Assembly (NCBI GenBank): GCA_900553315.1
Contig: USCW01000069.1
Span: 1 to 7,942 of the forward strand
Length of the DNA stretch: 7,942 nucleotides
Source of the DNA: an uncultured Eubacteriales bacterium
Lineage (GTDB): Bacteria > Bacillota > Clostridia > Christensenellales > Aristaeellaceae
Direction of reading: 5' to 3'
Under the pieces are notes generated by a model, which saw only the letters and a program-made list of their open reading frames with translations, had not been told where the DNA came from and ran no database searches. Both the position numbers and the translations under genes were made by a program. Positions 1 to 6,195 of this stretch are shown in pieces. Numbering within the stretch: position 1 is the stretch's first letter; each line of letters opens with the position of its first letter.

Positions 1-4
1 GGGG

Positions 5-50
5 TCTGGGGGAGAGGCGCTTCTCTTAGAGAAGCGGCCTCTCCCCCAGA
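5..50. repeat. Long bulged hairpin repeat, copy 1, past the CHAP gene
   Basis: The outer arms 5-17 (TCTGGGGGAGAGG) and 38-50 are perfect reverse complements. The inner arms 18-25 and 29-36 add 8 bp closed by a TTA triloop, with G37 as the only bulge. The whole is a 21-bp hairpin about 15 bases beyond the CHAP stop codon. No T-tract follows on the minus strand within the window (the next bases read CCCC), so it is not a textbook intrinsic terminator. A second copy of the same design ends the window at 7902-7942. Read in the direction of the upstream gene, both copies share the GAGATTCTGGGG entry, the arm sequences and a single bulged C. It could be a terminator-like or REP-like dispersed element; its function is unknown. 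Confidence 0.85.
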
Positions 51-64
51 ATCTCTCCATCTCC

Positions 65-793
65 TCACTCCCAACTCATTAAAAATGTGTTGATGTACCA
101 TGCTTTGTCGTGGAGCTTGTAGGAGGTGTAGACGTTAGGCTCGAGGGTGCGCTCGTCCTCGGGGACGGGGGTCATGTTGCTTCCGATGGCGTCCTCGCTG
201 CTGTCGTAGTCGTAGATGTACATTTTGACACGGTTGGATACGTTGCCCTCAATCGTCGTCAGACGATACATGCCGTTGCCGCGATCCTCTACCTGATAGA
301 CTAGACCAACGTGGATCGTCTTGTTCGCGCTCTTGCGTACAGCATAGACCACGGGATAGCCTGGACGCGGAATGTTCGTTGTGCGGCCCAGCTTCTCATA
401 GCCCTTCAGCAGTTTACCTACGCTGGCTTCCTTAACGTGATATACGCCCGTCACGCTGTCCGGTACATGCTTCAATTCATCCATGGGCACACCGGCTTCC
501 AGCATACACCACGTCACAAAACCGCCGCACCAGCCAAACTTGCAGCCCTTGCCGCAGCGCCACCAAGTGTACTTGTTGCTCTTGTCCAGACGCTTGCCCG
601 CCAGCGTCTCCCACTCGTTGTGGGCAATGTCCAGCACCTGCTGAATCAGCTCAGGCACTTCGTCGGCATTATCGGCGCTTTCCGTCTGCGGAGCCTCCGT
701 CGCCTCCGCAGGGGCGGACTCCTCCGCCAGCGCGGGCATGGTCAGCATCAAGACCGCCAGACAAAACGTAAGAATACGCTGCATTATACGCAT
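65..793 (-). CDS. Secreted CHAP-domain peptidoglycan hydrolase-like protein
   Basis: This predicted 242-residue exported protein has a CHAP (cysteine, histidine-dependent amidohydrolase/peptidase) fold, a family that usually cuts peptidoglycan amide or peptide bonds. Residues 1-23 form a signal peptide (hydrophobic LTFCLAVLMLTMPALA, with an ALA cleavage motif before EES). An acidic, Ala/Glu-rich linker runs from 24 to about 46. The likely catalytic Cys is C89 in GWCGGFVTWC and the His is H161 in HVGLV; IEGN at 181-184 matches the usual third-residue region. No separate wall-binding domain is visible. The start at 793 is chosen because AGGGAGG lies 9 bases upstream and the signal peptide follows at once. 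The frame stays open to 946, but that extension is not protein-like and crosses the promoter. The gene is divergent from dnaA and monocistronic in this window. The substrate is unknown; a role in wall turnover is inference. Confidence 0.85.
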   Translation of the reverse strand: MRIMQRILTFCLAVLMLTMPALAEESAPAEATEAPQTESADNADEVPELIQQVLDIAHNEWETLAGKRLDKSNKYTWWRCGKGCKFGWCGGFVTWCMLEAGVPMDELKHVPDSVTGVYHVKEASVGKLLKGYEKLGRTTNIPRPGYPVVYAVRKSANKTIHVGLVYQVEDRGNGMYRLTTIEGNVSNRVKMYIYDYDSSEDAIGSNMTPVPEDERTLEPNVYTSYKLHDKAWYINTFLMSWE

Positions 794-818
794 TGAGAAA
801 AACCTCCCTTTCCCAGAG

Positions 819-847
819 ATTGTACCATGTTTTCCTCCGCAGGGCAA
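819..847 (-). promoter_or_regulatory. Promoter of the CHAP gene (extended -10)
   Basis: Read on the minus strand, TTGCCC (847-842, 4/6 to the -35 consensus) is followed after 17 bases by TACAAT (824-819). A TGG just before the -10 makes it an extended -10. The implied transcript starts near 812, giving a leader of about 20 bases that carries the ribosome binding site. The GGTACAAT core recurs in the ABC operon promoter. Confidence 0.6.
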
Positions 848-882
848 GTCTTGTGGGGGAAAACACATTCGCCACAAGGGGT

Positions 883-902
883 TGTGGAAAAAGTTATCAA
901 CA
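883..902. promoter_or_regulatory. DnaA-box pair upstream of the dnaA promoter
   Basis: TGTGGAAAA (883-891) is the reverse complement of TTTTCCACA, and TTATCAACA (894-902) reads forward. Each differs by one base from the consensus TTATCCACA. The two face each other two bases apart and end 32 bases before the dnaA -35. A weaker match, TTCGCCACA, lies at 868-876. They are probable DnaA binding sites for autoregulation of dnaA and possibly part of an origin; the second role is not shown by the sequence. Confidence 0.6.
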
Positions 903-903
903 G

Positions 904-926
904 GCAAAAGAAGACATTTCTTTTGC
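904..926. repeat. Perfect 9-bp inverted repeat before dnaA promoter
   Basis: The arms GCAAAAGAA (904-912) and TTCTTTTGC (918-926) are exact reverse complements around the spacer GACAT. The repeat lies between the upstream DnaA boxes and the dnaA -35 (935-940). No T-tract follows on either strand, so a DNA-binding operator is more likely than a terminator. Confidence 0.6.
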
Positions 927-934
927 GTCACCCC

Positions 935-963
935 TTGATATTTCAAGGCTTTCGTGTTATGAT
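935..963 (+). promoter_or_regulatory. Sigma-A-type promoter of dnaA
   Basis: TTGATA (935-940), a 17-base spacer and TATGAT (958-963) match the -35/-10 consensus at 5/6 each. Transcription would start near 970, giving a leader of about 155 bases before the chosen dnaA start. That leader contains two DnaA boxes and a hairpin. The -35 is embedded in a perfect inverted repeat at 933-948 (CCTTGA, TATT, TCAAGG). Confidence 0.75.
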
Positions 964-991
964 GGCACAGAGTAAAAATCCAGAGATGGGT

Positions 992-1015
992 TTTTCCACA
1001 GCCCGGTTATCCACA
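992..1015 (+). promoter_or_regulatory. DnaA-box pair in the dnaA leader
   Basis: TTTTCCACA (992-1000, one mismatch) and TTATCCACA (1007-1015, perfect consensus) are direct repeats set 15 bases apart, just downstream of the predicted transcription start. With the pair at 883-902 they bracket the promoter, an arrangement suited to repression of dnaA by its own product. Autoregulation of dnaA is known in other bacteria; here it is inferred. Confidence 0.75.
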
Positions 1016-1050
1016 GCGTGCGGCCAAGAGATGCTGCGACGCTTTTTTCT

Positions 1051-1077
1051 GCCCCTTTTCAAGCGCCGGAAAGGGGC
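1051..1077 (+). promoter_or_regulatory. 10-bp hairpin in the dnaA 5' leader
   Basis: GCCCCTTTTC (1051-1060) pairs with GGAAAGGGGC (1068-1077) through nine Watson-Crick pairs and one G-U, with the loop AAGCGCC. No T-tract follows, so it is not an intrinsic terminator. It ends 34 bases before the ribosome binding site at 1111-1115. Its role is unknown; it could affect message stability or translation. Confidence 0.5.
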
Positions 1078-1124
1078 ATATGACCCTTGCAAAAACGGCG
1101 CCTTTGAAGCGGAGGATGAAGCGC

Positions 1125-2453
1125 ATGGACATGGGCGAACTTTGGGAAAAAGCATGTATGCTGCTCAAGGGGGAAATGAACGAGATTTCCTACAACACTT
1201 GGATTCAGTCTTCCTTGAAGCCGCTGGCGCTGGAGGGAGACTGCATGGTGCTGTGTACCTCTGCGGAATACATGAAGTCCATGATTTCCAGCCGTTATGC
1301 TACGCTGATTACCAACGCGCTCAGCGAAGTGGCGGGTCGCCCCATGCAGGTGGAGATCCTCACCCGTGCGGAGGCGGACAAGCGCCAGTCCAAGGCGGAG
1401 CCGGAGGCGCCCGCGGGCTTCGCGTCCATGTCGCTGAACCCGAAGTATACCTTCGATACCTTTGTGGTGGGCAACGGCAACCGCTTCGCCCATGCCGCGT
1501 CGCTGGCGGTGGCAGAATCGCCCGCCGAGGCCTATAACCCGCTGTTCATCTATGGCGGCGTGGGTCTGGGTAAGACGCACTTGATGCACGCCATCGGCCA
1601 TTACGTGCAGCAGCAGTATCCGCAGATGCGGCTGATGTACATCACCAGCGAGAACTTCACCAATGAATTGATCACCGCCATTCAGCAGAACCGCAACGTG
1701 GAATTCCGCAACCGTTTCCGGAACGTGGACATCCTGATGGTGGACGATATTCAGTTTATTGCGGGTCGCGATTCCACGCAGGAGGAGTTCTTCCACACCT
1801 TTAACGCGCTGCATACGGCGGGCAAGCAGATCATTATGACCAGCGATAAGCCGCCGAAGGATATTGCGCGGCTGGAGGAGCGGCTGTGCAGCCGTTTCGA
1901 GTGGGGCTTGATTGCCGATATTCAGAAGCCGGACATTGAGACGCGAATCGCCATTCTGCGCAAGAAGGCTACGAGTGAGAATATCCAGGTGGGCGACGAT
2001 GTGCTGGAGCTGATCGCCGGACGCATCGAAAGCAACATTCGTGAGTTGGAGGGGAGCCTGACCCGTCTGGTGGCGTTCTCCACGCTGCATAAGCGTCCCA
2101 TTGACGTGGAGCTTTGCGAGGAGGCTTTGAAGGAGGTCTTCGAGCAGAAGGCCCCGCGGCGGGTAGACGAGAACGTGGTCATGAGCGCCGTCAGCGAATA
2201 TTACGGTGTGACGTCGGAGGATTTGAAGAGCTCCCGCCGCAACCGTGAGATCACCGTGCCCCGTCAGGTGGCCATGTATCTGACCCGCGAAATGACCGGA
2301 CTCAGCCTGCCCAGCATTGGACGTGCCTTTGGCGGCCGTGACCATTCCACGGTGCTGTATGCGTGCAACACGGTGGAAAAGAATATCAAGACAACCCCCA
2401 GCATGGCGGCGCTTGTGGAGGACATCCGCAAGCTGATCCGCGAGGGCAAATAA
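1125..2453 (+). CDS. dnaA: Chromosomal replication initiator protein DnaA
   Basis: DnaA binds DnaA boxes, forms an ATP-dependent filament and opens the replication origin. The 442-residue product has all the usual parts. Domain I is at about 1-80 (LWEKACMLL, SYNTWI) and is followed by a short linker to about 104. The AAA+ core at 105-325 carries Walker A GGVGLGKT (144-151), Walker B ILMVDDIQF (203-211), box VII around R257 in LCSRF, and sensor 2 NIRELEG (304-310). Domain IV ends with the DnaA signature GGRDHSTVLYACNT (403-416). The start at 1125 is preferred because GGAGG (1111-1115) lies nine bases upstream and the protein then begins as typical DnaAs do. In-frame ATGs at 1080 and 1116 are alternatives; 1116 abuts the GGAGG. 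The downstream neighbour is a convergent ABC exporter operon, not dnaN, which is unusual. Regulation is probably by DnaA itself through the flanking boxes. Confidence 0.97.
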   Translation: MDMGELWEKACMLLKGEMNEISYNTWIQSSLKPLALEGDCMVLCTSAEYMKSMISSRYATLITNALSEVAGRPMQVEILTRAEADKRQSKAEPEAPAGFASMSLNPKYTFDTFVVGNGNRFAHAASLAVAESPAEAYNPLFIYGGVGLGKTHLMHAIGHYVQQQYPQMRLMYITSENFTNELITAIQQNRNVEFRNRFRNVDILMVDDIQFIAGRDSTQEEFFHTFNALHTAGKQIIMTSDKPPKDIARLEERLCSRFEWGLIADIQKPDIETRIAILRKKATSENIQVGDDVLELIAGRIESNIRELEGSLTRLVAFSTLHKRPIDVELCEEALKEVFEQKAPRRVDENVVMSAVSEYYGVTSEDLKSSRRNREITVPRQVAMYLTREMTGLSLPSIGRAFGGRDHSTVLYACNTVEKNIKTTPSMAALVEDIRKLIREGK

Positions 2454-2486
2454 AAACAATAAAAACAATAAAAACAATAAAAACAA
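2451..2486. repeat. Four perfect 9-bp tandem repeats at the dnaA stop
   Basis: TAAAAACAA occurs four times without a mismatch (2451, 2460, 2469, 2478). The first copy supplies the dnaA TAA stop, and since the period is nine bases every copy places another TAA in the same frame. On the minus strand the tract reads TTGTTTTTA four times, directly after the ABC operon terminator, so it lengthens that terminator's T-rich tail. It is also a very AT-rich patch in GC-rich surroundings. The copy number is likely to vary by slippage. Confidence 0.95.
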
Positions 2487-2493
2487 TGAAGAA

Positions 2494-2536
2494 AACGCCG
2501 GGAGCACTTCCATCTTGGAAGCTTGCTCCCGGCGTT
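2494..2536. terminator. Shared terminator between dnaA and the ABC operon
   Basis: A perfect 13-bp outer stem (2494-2506 with 2524-2536, core CGCCGGGAGC) encloses a 5-bp inner stem (2507-2511 with 2517-2521). On the minus strand the stem is followed by TTTTCTTC and then the T-rich 9-bp repeats, a good tail for ABC operon transcripts. On the plus strand the tail is the weaker TTGTTCTTG, so dnaA termination is less certain. It sits between two convergent genes, as bidirectional terminators do. Confidence 0.88.
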
Positions 2537-2546
2537 GTTCTTGCGC

Positions 2547-4337
2547 TTATACAGCCTGCATCTGCGCCGTGTAGAGGTCGTAATAGCGACCCTTCTTTGC
2601 CATCAACTCGTCATGGCTGCCCGCCTCAAGAATGCCGCCATCGCCAATGAAGAGAATGCGGTCGCAGCTCTTGATGGTGGAAAGCCGGTGCGCAATAATG
2701 AAGCTGGTGCGGCCCTTCAGCAAAGCCTCGATGCCCTGCTGAAGCAGACGCTCCGTCTTGGTGTCGATGGAAGAAGTCGCTTCGTCCAGAATCAGAATTT
2801 TCGGGTCGGACAGCAGCGTCCGCGCAAAGGCGATCAGTTGCTTCTGCCCTTGACTCAATCCGCTGCCGCGTTCGTTCACCGGCGTTTGATACCGCTGGGG
2901 CATCTGGTCAATGAACTCATGGGCGCAGACAGCCTTGGCTGCCGTAATGACCTCCTCATCCGTTGCGTCCAGCTTGCCATAGCGGATGTTGCTTAGAATC
3001 GTGCCGCTGAAAATGAAACTGTCCTGAAGCATAATGCCCAGTTGACTGCGGAGGGATTCCAGCGTTACCTGCGAAATATCCTGCTCGCTGCCGTCCTCAC
3101 ACTTCAGCGTAATTTTGCCGCCGCGCAGGTTGTAGAAGCGGCAGAGCAGGTTCACCACCGTGGACTTGCCTGCACCCGTGGGGCCCACCAGCGCAATGCG
3201 CTCGCCGGGACGGACGTGCAGGTTCAGATCCTTCAGCACCGTCTGACCTTCTTCATAGCCGAAGTTCACATGCTCGAAGTTCACCTCGCCTGTCAGCGTG
3301 GGGAGCTCCTTCGCGTCGATGGCATCGCCTACTTCAATGGGCTCGTCCATCGTCTCGAAAATGCGTTCCAGATAGGCAATGTTATTCACAAAGGAATTGT
3401 AGATGTTCGCCAGATTGGTGATGGGTTGCCAGAAGCGGCTCACATAGCTGCCCATGGCGAGGATCACACCGAAGGATACGATCTCGCCGCCCATCCAGTA
3501 TACGCCCGCTACATACAGGAACGTGAACACGATCTGCGTCAGCGTTTCCGAGGAGAGCCACACGCCGTTGGACACGTAAATGGCCTTCATCCACGCCTGA
3601 CGGCAAGCCTCCGCCAGCCGCTTCATAATGGAGCAGTTTTCCTCCTGTCGGGCGAAGATCTGGCTCAGGCGCACGCCGTCGATACTCTCGGCAAGGTAGG
3701 CGTTATAGTTAGAGTTCTTGTTGCTCTGCATCTGCCATGCCTTGCGCTGGCGGGGCTTCAAAATCAATACAATGCCCACGAAGATCGGCAGACCCGCGAT
3801 AATGACCGTGGCCAGCATGGCGTTGGTGCTGTACATGAACACCACAATGACCGCAATATTGATGATCTCCAGAATGCTGTTGATGATGCCGTTGGACAGA
3901 ATGTCCGAGACGGAGTTCACGTAGTTGATGACGCGCACCAGAATCTTGCCCGCAGGACGGCTGTCATAGTAGCTGAAGGGCAGCTTTTGCAGGTGATGAA
4001 ACAAGTCCTTGCGGATGTCGTAGATGATCTCCTGACTGACATAGGCCATGATGCGGGAGCGAATCAGCGTGAATATGATGCTGATGAGGATCAGTACAGA
4101 GAAAATGACCGCCCACTGGATCAGTGCCTGTACGTCCTTGTTGGGCACGGCTTCGTCCAGCACCCGCTCCATGATGCGCGGGGTGTACAGGCTGGCAATG
4201 GAGGCCAGAATGCTCAGACCCAGCGCCAGCAGCATCTGCACCCGATGGCGGCGGATGTATTGAAAAGCACGCTTCAAATGGCTCCATTGAAACGGAGATT
4301 CCAGCACCTCGTCCTGGTCAAACTTATTCCGTGCCAT
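2547..4337 (-). CDS. Heterodimeric ABC exporter subunit, catalytically canonical half
   Basis: This 596-residue half-transporter fuses a membrane domain to an ATPase domain. Membrane segments fall near 34-53, 73-92, 148-170, 173-193, 262-282 and 286-305. The ATPase has Walker A GPTGAGKST (385-393), Q-loop Gln 438, signature LSQGQ (494-498), Walker B ILILDEA with catalytic Glu 519, D-loop SSID and switch His 550 in IIAHRLST. The LSQGQ signature (not LSGGQ) together with an intact Glu and His is what the catalytic partner of heterodimeric exporters such as BmrCD, LmrCD and TM287/288 shows. Its signature serves the partner's degenerate site. The gene starts on the last base of the upstream gene's stop (TAATG), with GGAGG nine bases before it inside the upstream gene, so translation is probably coupled. 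Such pumps often export drugs or lipids; the substrate cannot be read from the sequence. Confidence 0.93.
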   Translation of the reverse strand: MARNKFDQDEVLESPFQWSHLKRAFQYIRRHRVQMLLALGLSILASIASLYTPRIMERVLDEAVPNKDVQALIQWAVIFSVLILISIIFTLIRSRIMAYVSQEIIYDIRKDLFHHLQKLPFSYYDSRPAGKILVRVINYVNSVSDILSNGIINSILEIINIAVIVVFMYSTNAMLATVIIAGLPIFVGIVLILKPRQRKAWQMQSNKNSNYNAYLAESIDGVRLSQIFARQEENCSIMKRLAEACRQAWMKAIYVSNGVWLSSETLTQIVFTFLYVAGVYWMGGEIVSFGVILAMGSYVSRFWQPITNLANIYNSFVNNIAYLERIFETMDEPIEVGDAIDAKELPTLTGEVNFEHVNFGYEEGQTVLKDLNLHVRPGERIALVGPTGAGKSTVVNLLCRFYNLRGGKITLKCEDGSEQDISQVTLESLRSQLGIMLQDSFIFSGTILSNIRYGKLDATDEEVITAAKAVCAHEFIDQMPQRYQTPVNERGSGLSQGQKQLIAFARTLLSDPKILILDEATSSIDTKTERLLQQGIEALLKGRTSFIIAHRLSTIKSCDRILFIGDGGILEAGSHDELMAKKGRYYDLYTAQMQAV

Positions 4338-6079
4338 TATGCAGCGCCTCCTTCCACGGGCAGGTCGTTTTGCAGCGCATAGGTTTCCCAGTAGTAGCCA
4401 TGGTTCTTCAGCAGCTCCTCATGGGTGCCGCGCTCGGTAATGCGGCCGTCCTGGATGATAAGGATTTGATCCGCGTCCTTTACGGCGCTGATGCGCTGAC
4501 CGATGATAATCTTCGTGCAGGGGAAGGGCAGATGCTTCAACTGCTCCTGAATGTAATGCTCCGTTTCGCTGTCCAGCGCGGAGGTCGTGTCATCCATGAT
4601 GAGAATGCGGGGCTCCATGGCCAGCGCACGGGCTAGCGCGATACGCTGCTTCTGGCCGCCGGACAGGCCCACGCCGCGTTCGCCAATCAGCGTGTCATAG
4701 CCCTCAGAGAGCTTGGTAATGAACTCGTCCGCGTCGGCAATGCGGGCGTATTCCTTCACCTGCTCCTCGGTCAGCTTCTGGTTGCCAAAGGCGATATTCC
4801 CTTCCACCGTGTCGGAGAAAAGGAACACGTCCTGCGTTGCTACGCCCAGATGACCGCGAAGCTCCTGCAGCTTCCAGTTCTTCACGTTGCAGCCGTCTAC
4901 CTCGATCGCGCCGCCGGTCACGTCATAGCAGCGGGCCAGCAGGTTGATCAGCGTGGTTTTACCGGAGCCTGTGGGGCCCATGATCGCCAGCGTTTCGCCG
5001 GGCTTTACATGCAGGGAGACGTCAAACAACACCTGCTGCCGGTCAAAATGGAAGCTGACGTTCTTGAACTCGATCTCGCCCTTCATGTCCGCATGGGATG
5101 CTGCGTCGGGGCGGTCGGCAATGTGAGGCTTGGCGTAGTACAGCTCCATGACCTTGGTGGCGCAGGTATTGAAGCGCTGGGTGTCGTTAATCAGGTTGCC
5201 CAGCTGGCGCATGGGGTTGGACAGCGCCCAGCTCAACTCGGTGAAGATGGTCAGTTCGCCGGGGGTGATTTCACCCTGAATGATAAAATAGCCGCCCAAG
5301 AACACGGTAATGACCGTCATGCTGTTGGCAAGAAATTCAATTACGGGATAGAAGGACAGCCACATCTTGTTGATGGCAAGCTGGCTTTCCTTGAACGCAT
5401 CGTTGCGCTTTTCAAAGCTTTCTTCTTCGAACTTCTCCCGGGCGAAGGCGCGCACCACACGGTTGCCCGCAATATTTTCCTGCGCGGCGGTGTTCATCTC
5501 GCTCAGACGCTCGCGCATGGACACGAACATGGGCCGCACTTTGCCGGAATACACCTTGGTGATGAGCATCAGCACCGGCGTAACGACAGCCAGACACAGC
5601 GTCAGCTTCCAGCTCACGCAGAAGAAGAGGATCAGTGTGCCGAGGAACATGAACACGCAGTCCACAATGGAATATTCCATGTAGGAAATGAAATGCCGAC
5701 ACCAGTCCAGATCGGCGGACATGCGGGTCATCAGGTCGCCCGTGCGGTTGCGGTCAAAGAACCGCGTGTCCTGATATTGCAGACGCGAGAACAGCTCCCG
5801 CCGCAGCGTGAAGATCGTGTTCTGGGATGCCTTTTCCAGCATCACGATCATGGTGTAGCGCGCACCCTCCCGGCCCAGCTTGACCACCAGCATGATGACC
5901 AGAATACCCAGCAGCGGCTCGGGGTTCTGTGCCACAATGACCTCGTCCACCAGCTTCGCCGTCAGGGACGGGTTCACCAGCAGCATCAGGCTCGTGATGG
6001 CTGAAATTACCAACGCGCAGATCATTCGTCGATGGGACTGCTTATCCGCGCAGCTCCATAGCCATTTGATCGGTTGCAT
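4337..6079 (-). CDS. Heterodimeric ABC exporter subunit, degenerate half
   Basis: This 580-residue half-transporter is the first gene of the two-gene operon. Hydrophobic segments fall near 19-38, 57-68, 138-155, 158-174, 245-267 and 272-288. The ATPase domain has Walker A GPTGSGKTT (368-376), Q-loop Gln 416 and a canonical LSGGQ signature (472-476). The Walker B end reads ILIMDDTTSALD, so the catalytic Glu is replaced by Asp 497, and the switch His is replaced by Gln 528 in GQRIS. These paired substitutions define the degenerate nucleotide site of heterodimeric exporters (the BmrC/TM287 type) and do not mark a broken gene. The start is supported by AGGAGG seven bases upstream. The stop overlaps the partner's start by one base. 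The pair should form one inner-membrane exporter. No regulator gene lies beside it; a palindrome over the promoter suggests control by a distant one. Confidence 0.93.
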   Translation of the reverse strand: MQPIKWLWSCADKQSHRRMICALVISAITSLMLLVNPSLTAKLVDEVIVAQNPEPLLGILVIMLVVKLGREGARYTMIVMLEKASQNTIFTLRRELFSRLQYQDTRFFDRNRTGDLMTRMSADLDWCRHFISYMEYSIVDCVFMFLGTLILFFCVSWKLTLCLAVVTPVLMLITKVYSGKVRPMFVSMRERLSEMNTAAQENIAGNRVVRAFAREKFEEESFEKRNDAFKESQLAINKMWLSFYPVIEFLANSMTVITVFLGGYFIIQGEITPGELTIFTELSWALSNPMRQLGNLINDTQRFNTCATKVMELYYAKPHIADRPDAASHADMKGEIEFKNVSFHFDRQQVLFDVSLHVKPGETLAIMGPTGSGKTTLINLLARCYDVTGGAIEVDGCNVKNWKLQELRGHLGVATQDVFLFSDTVEGNIAFGNQKLTEEQVKEYARIADADEFITKLSEGYDTLIGERGVGLSGGQKQRIALARALAMEPRILIMDDTTSALDSETEHYIQEQLKHLPFPCTKIIIGQRISAVKDADQILIIQDGRITERGTHEELLKNHGYYWETYALQNDLPVEGGAA

Positions 6080-6131
6080 AGGGAAACCTCCTACACTTTC
6101 GTTCGTTTATGTCTCGCCTGTAGTCGAGGCT

Positions 6132-6181
6132 ATTGTACCGTGTCTTTTTCACTTTGTGAAGGGGGTGGAAAAAAGTTTTTT
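6132..6181 (-). promoter_or_regulatory. Promoter of the ABC exporter operon, with palindrome
   Basis: Read on the minus strand, TTCACA (6160-6155) is the -35 and TACAAT (6137-6132) the -10, 17 bases apart and each 5/6 to consensus. The 13-base palindrome TTCAC-TTT-GTGAA (6148-6160) covers the whole -35, a natural site for a repressor. Just upstream of the -35 lies an A6-G-T6 tract (6169-6181), which resembles an UP element or bent DNA. The leader to the start codon is about 45 bases. Confidence 0.65.
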
Positions 6182-6195
6182 ATGAAAATCTGGGA

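Noticed and set aside
794..946. N-terminal extension of the CHAP protein to 946
   Set aside because: It precedes a signal peptide, is not protein-like, and covers the promoter and DnaA boxes. AGGGAGG supports the start at 793.
827..1537. Plus-strand open frame crossing the intergenic region and the dnaA start
   Set aside because: Its first part reads through DnaA boxes and promoters and the rest is dnaA in the wrong frame.
1059..2513. Open frame of 484 codons antisense to dnaA
   Set aside because: It mirrors dnaA almost completely, lacks a family motif, and is low-complexity (H, Q, R, L rich), as expected opposite GC-rich coding sequence. The dnaA frame has full domain evidence.
2541..2560. 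DnaA-box-like TTATACAGC after dnaA
   Set aside because: It has two mismatches, stands alone, and lies at the coding end of the ABC gene, so it does not support an origin there.
3042..4382. Open frames of 446 and 384 codons on the plus strand opposite the ABC genes (also 4850-6004)
   Set aside because: Both are His/Gln/Arg-rich shadows of the exporter genes with no ribosome binding site or recognisable domain.
4337..6079. Possibility that the degenerate ABC subunit is a pseudogene
   Set aside because: The frame is intact, the LSGGQ and Walker A are perfect, and the substitutions are those of known heterodimeric exporters.
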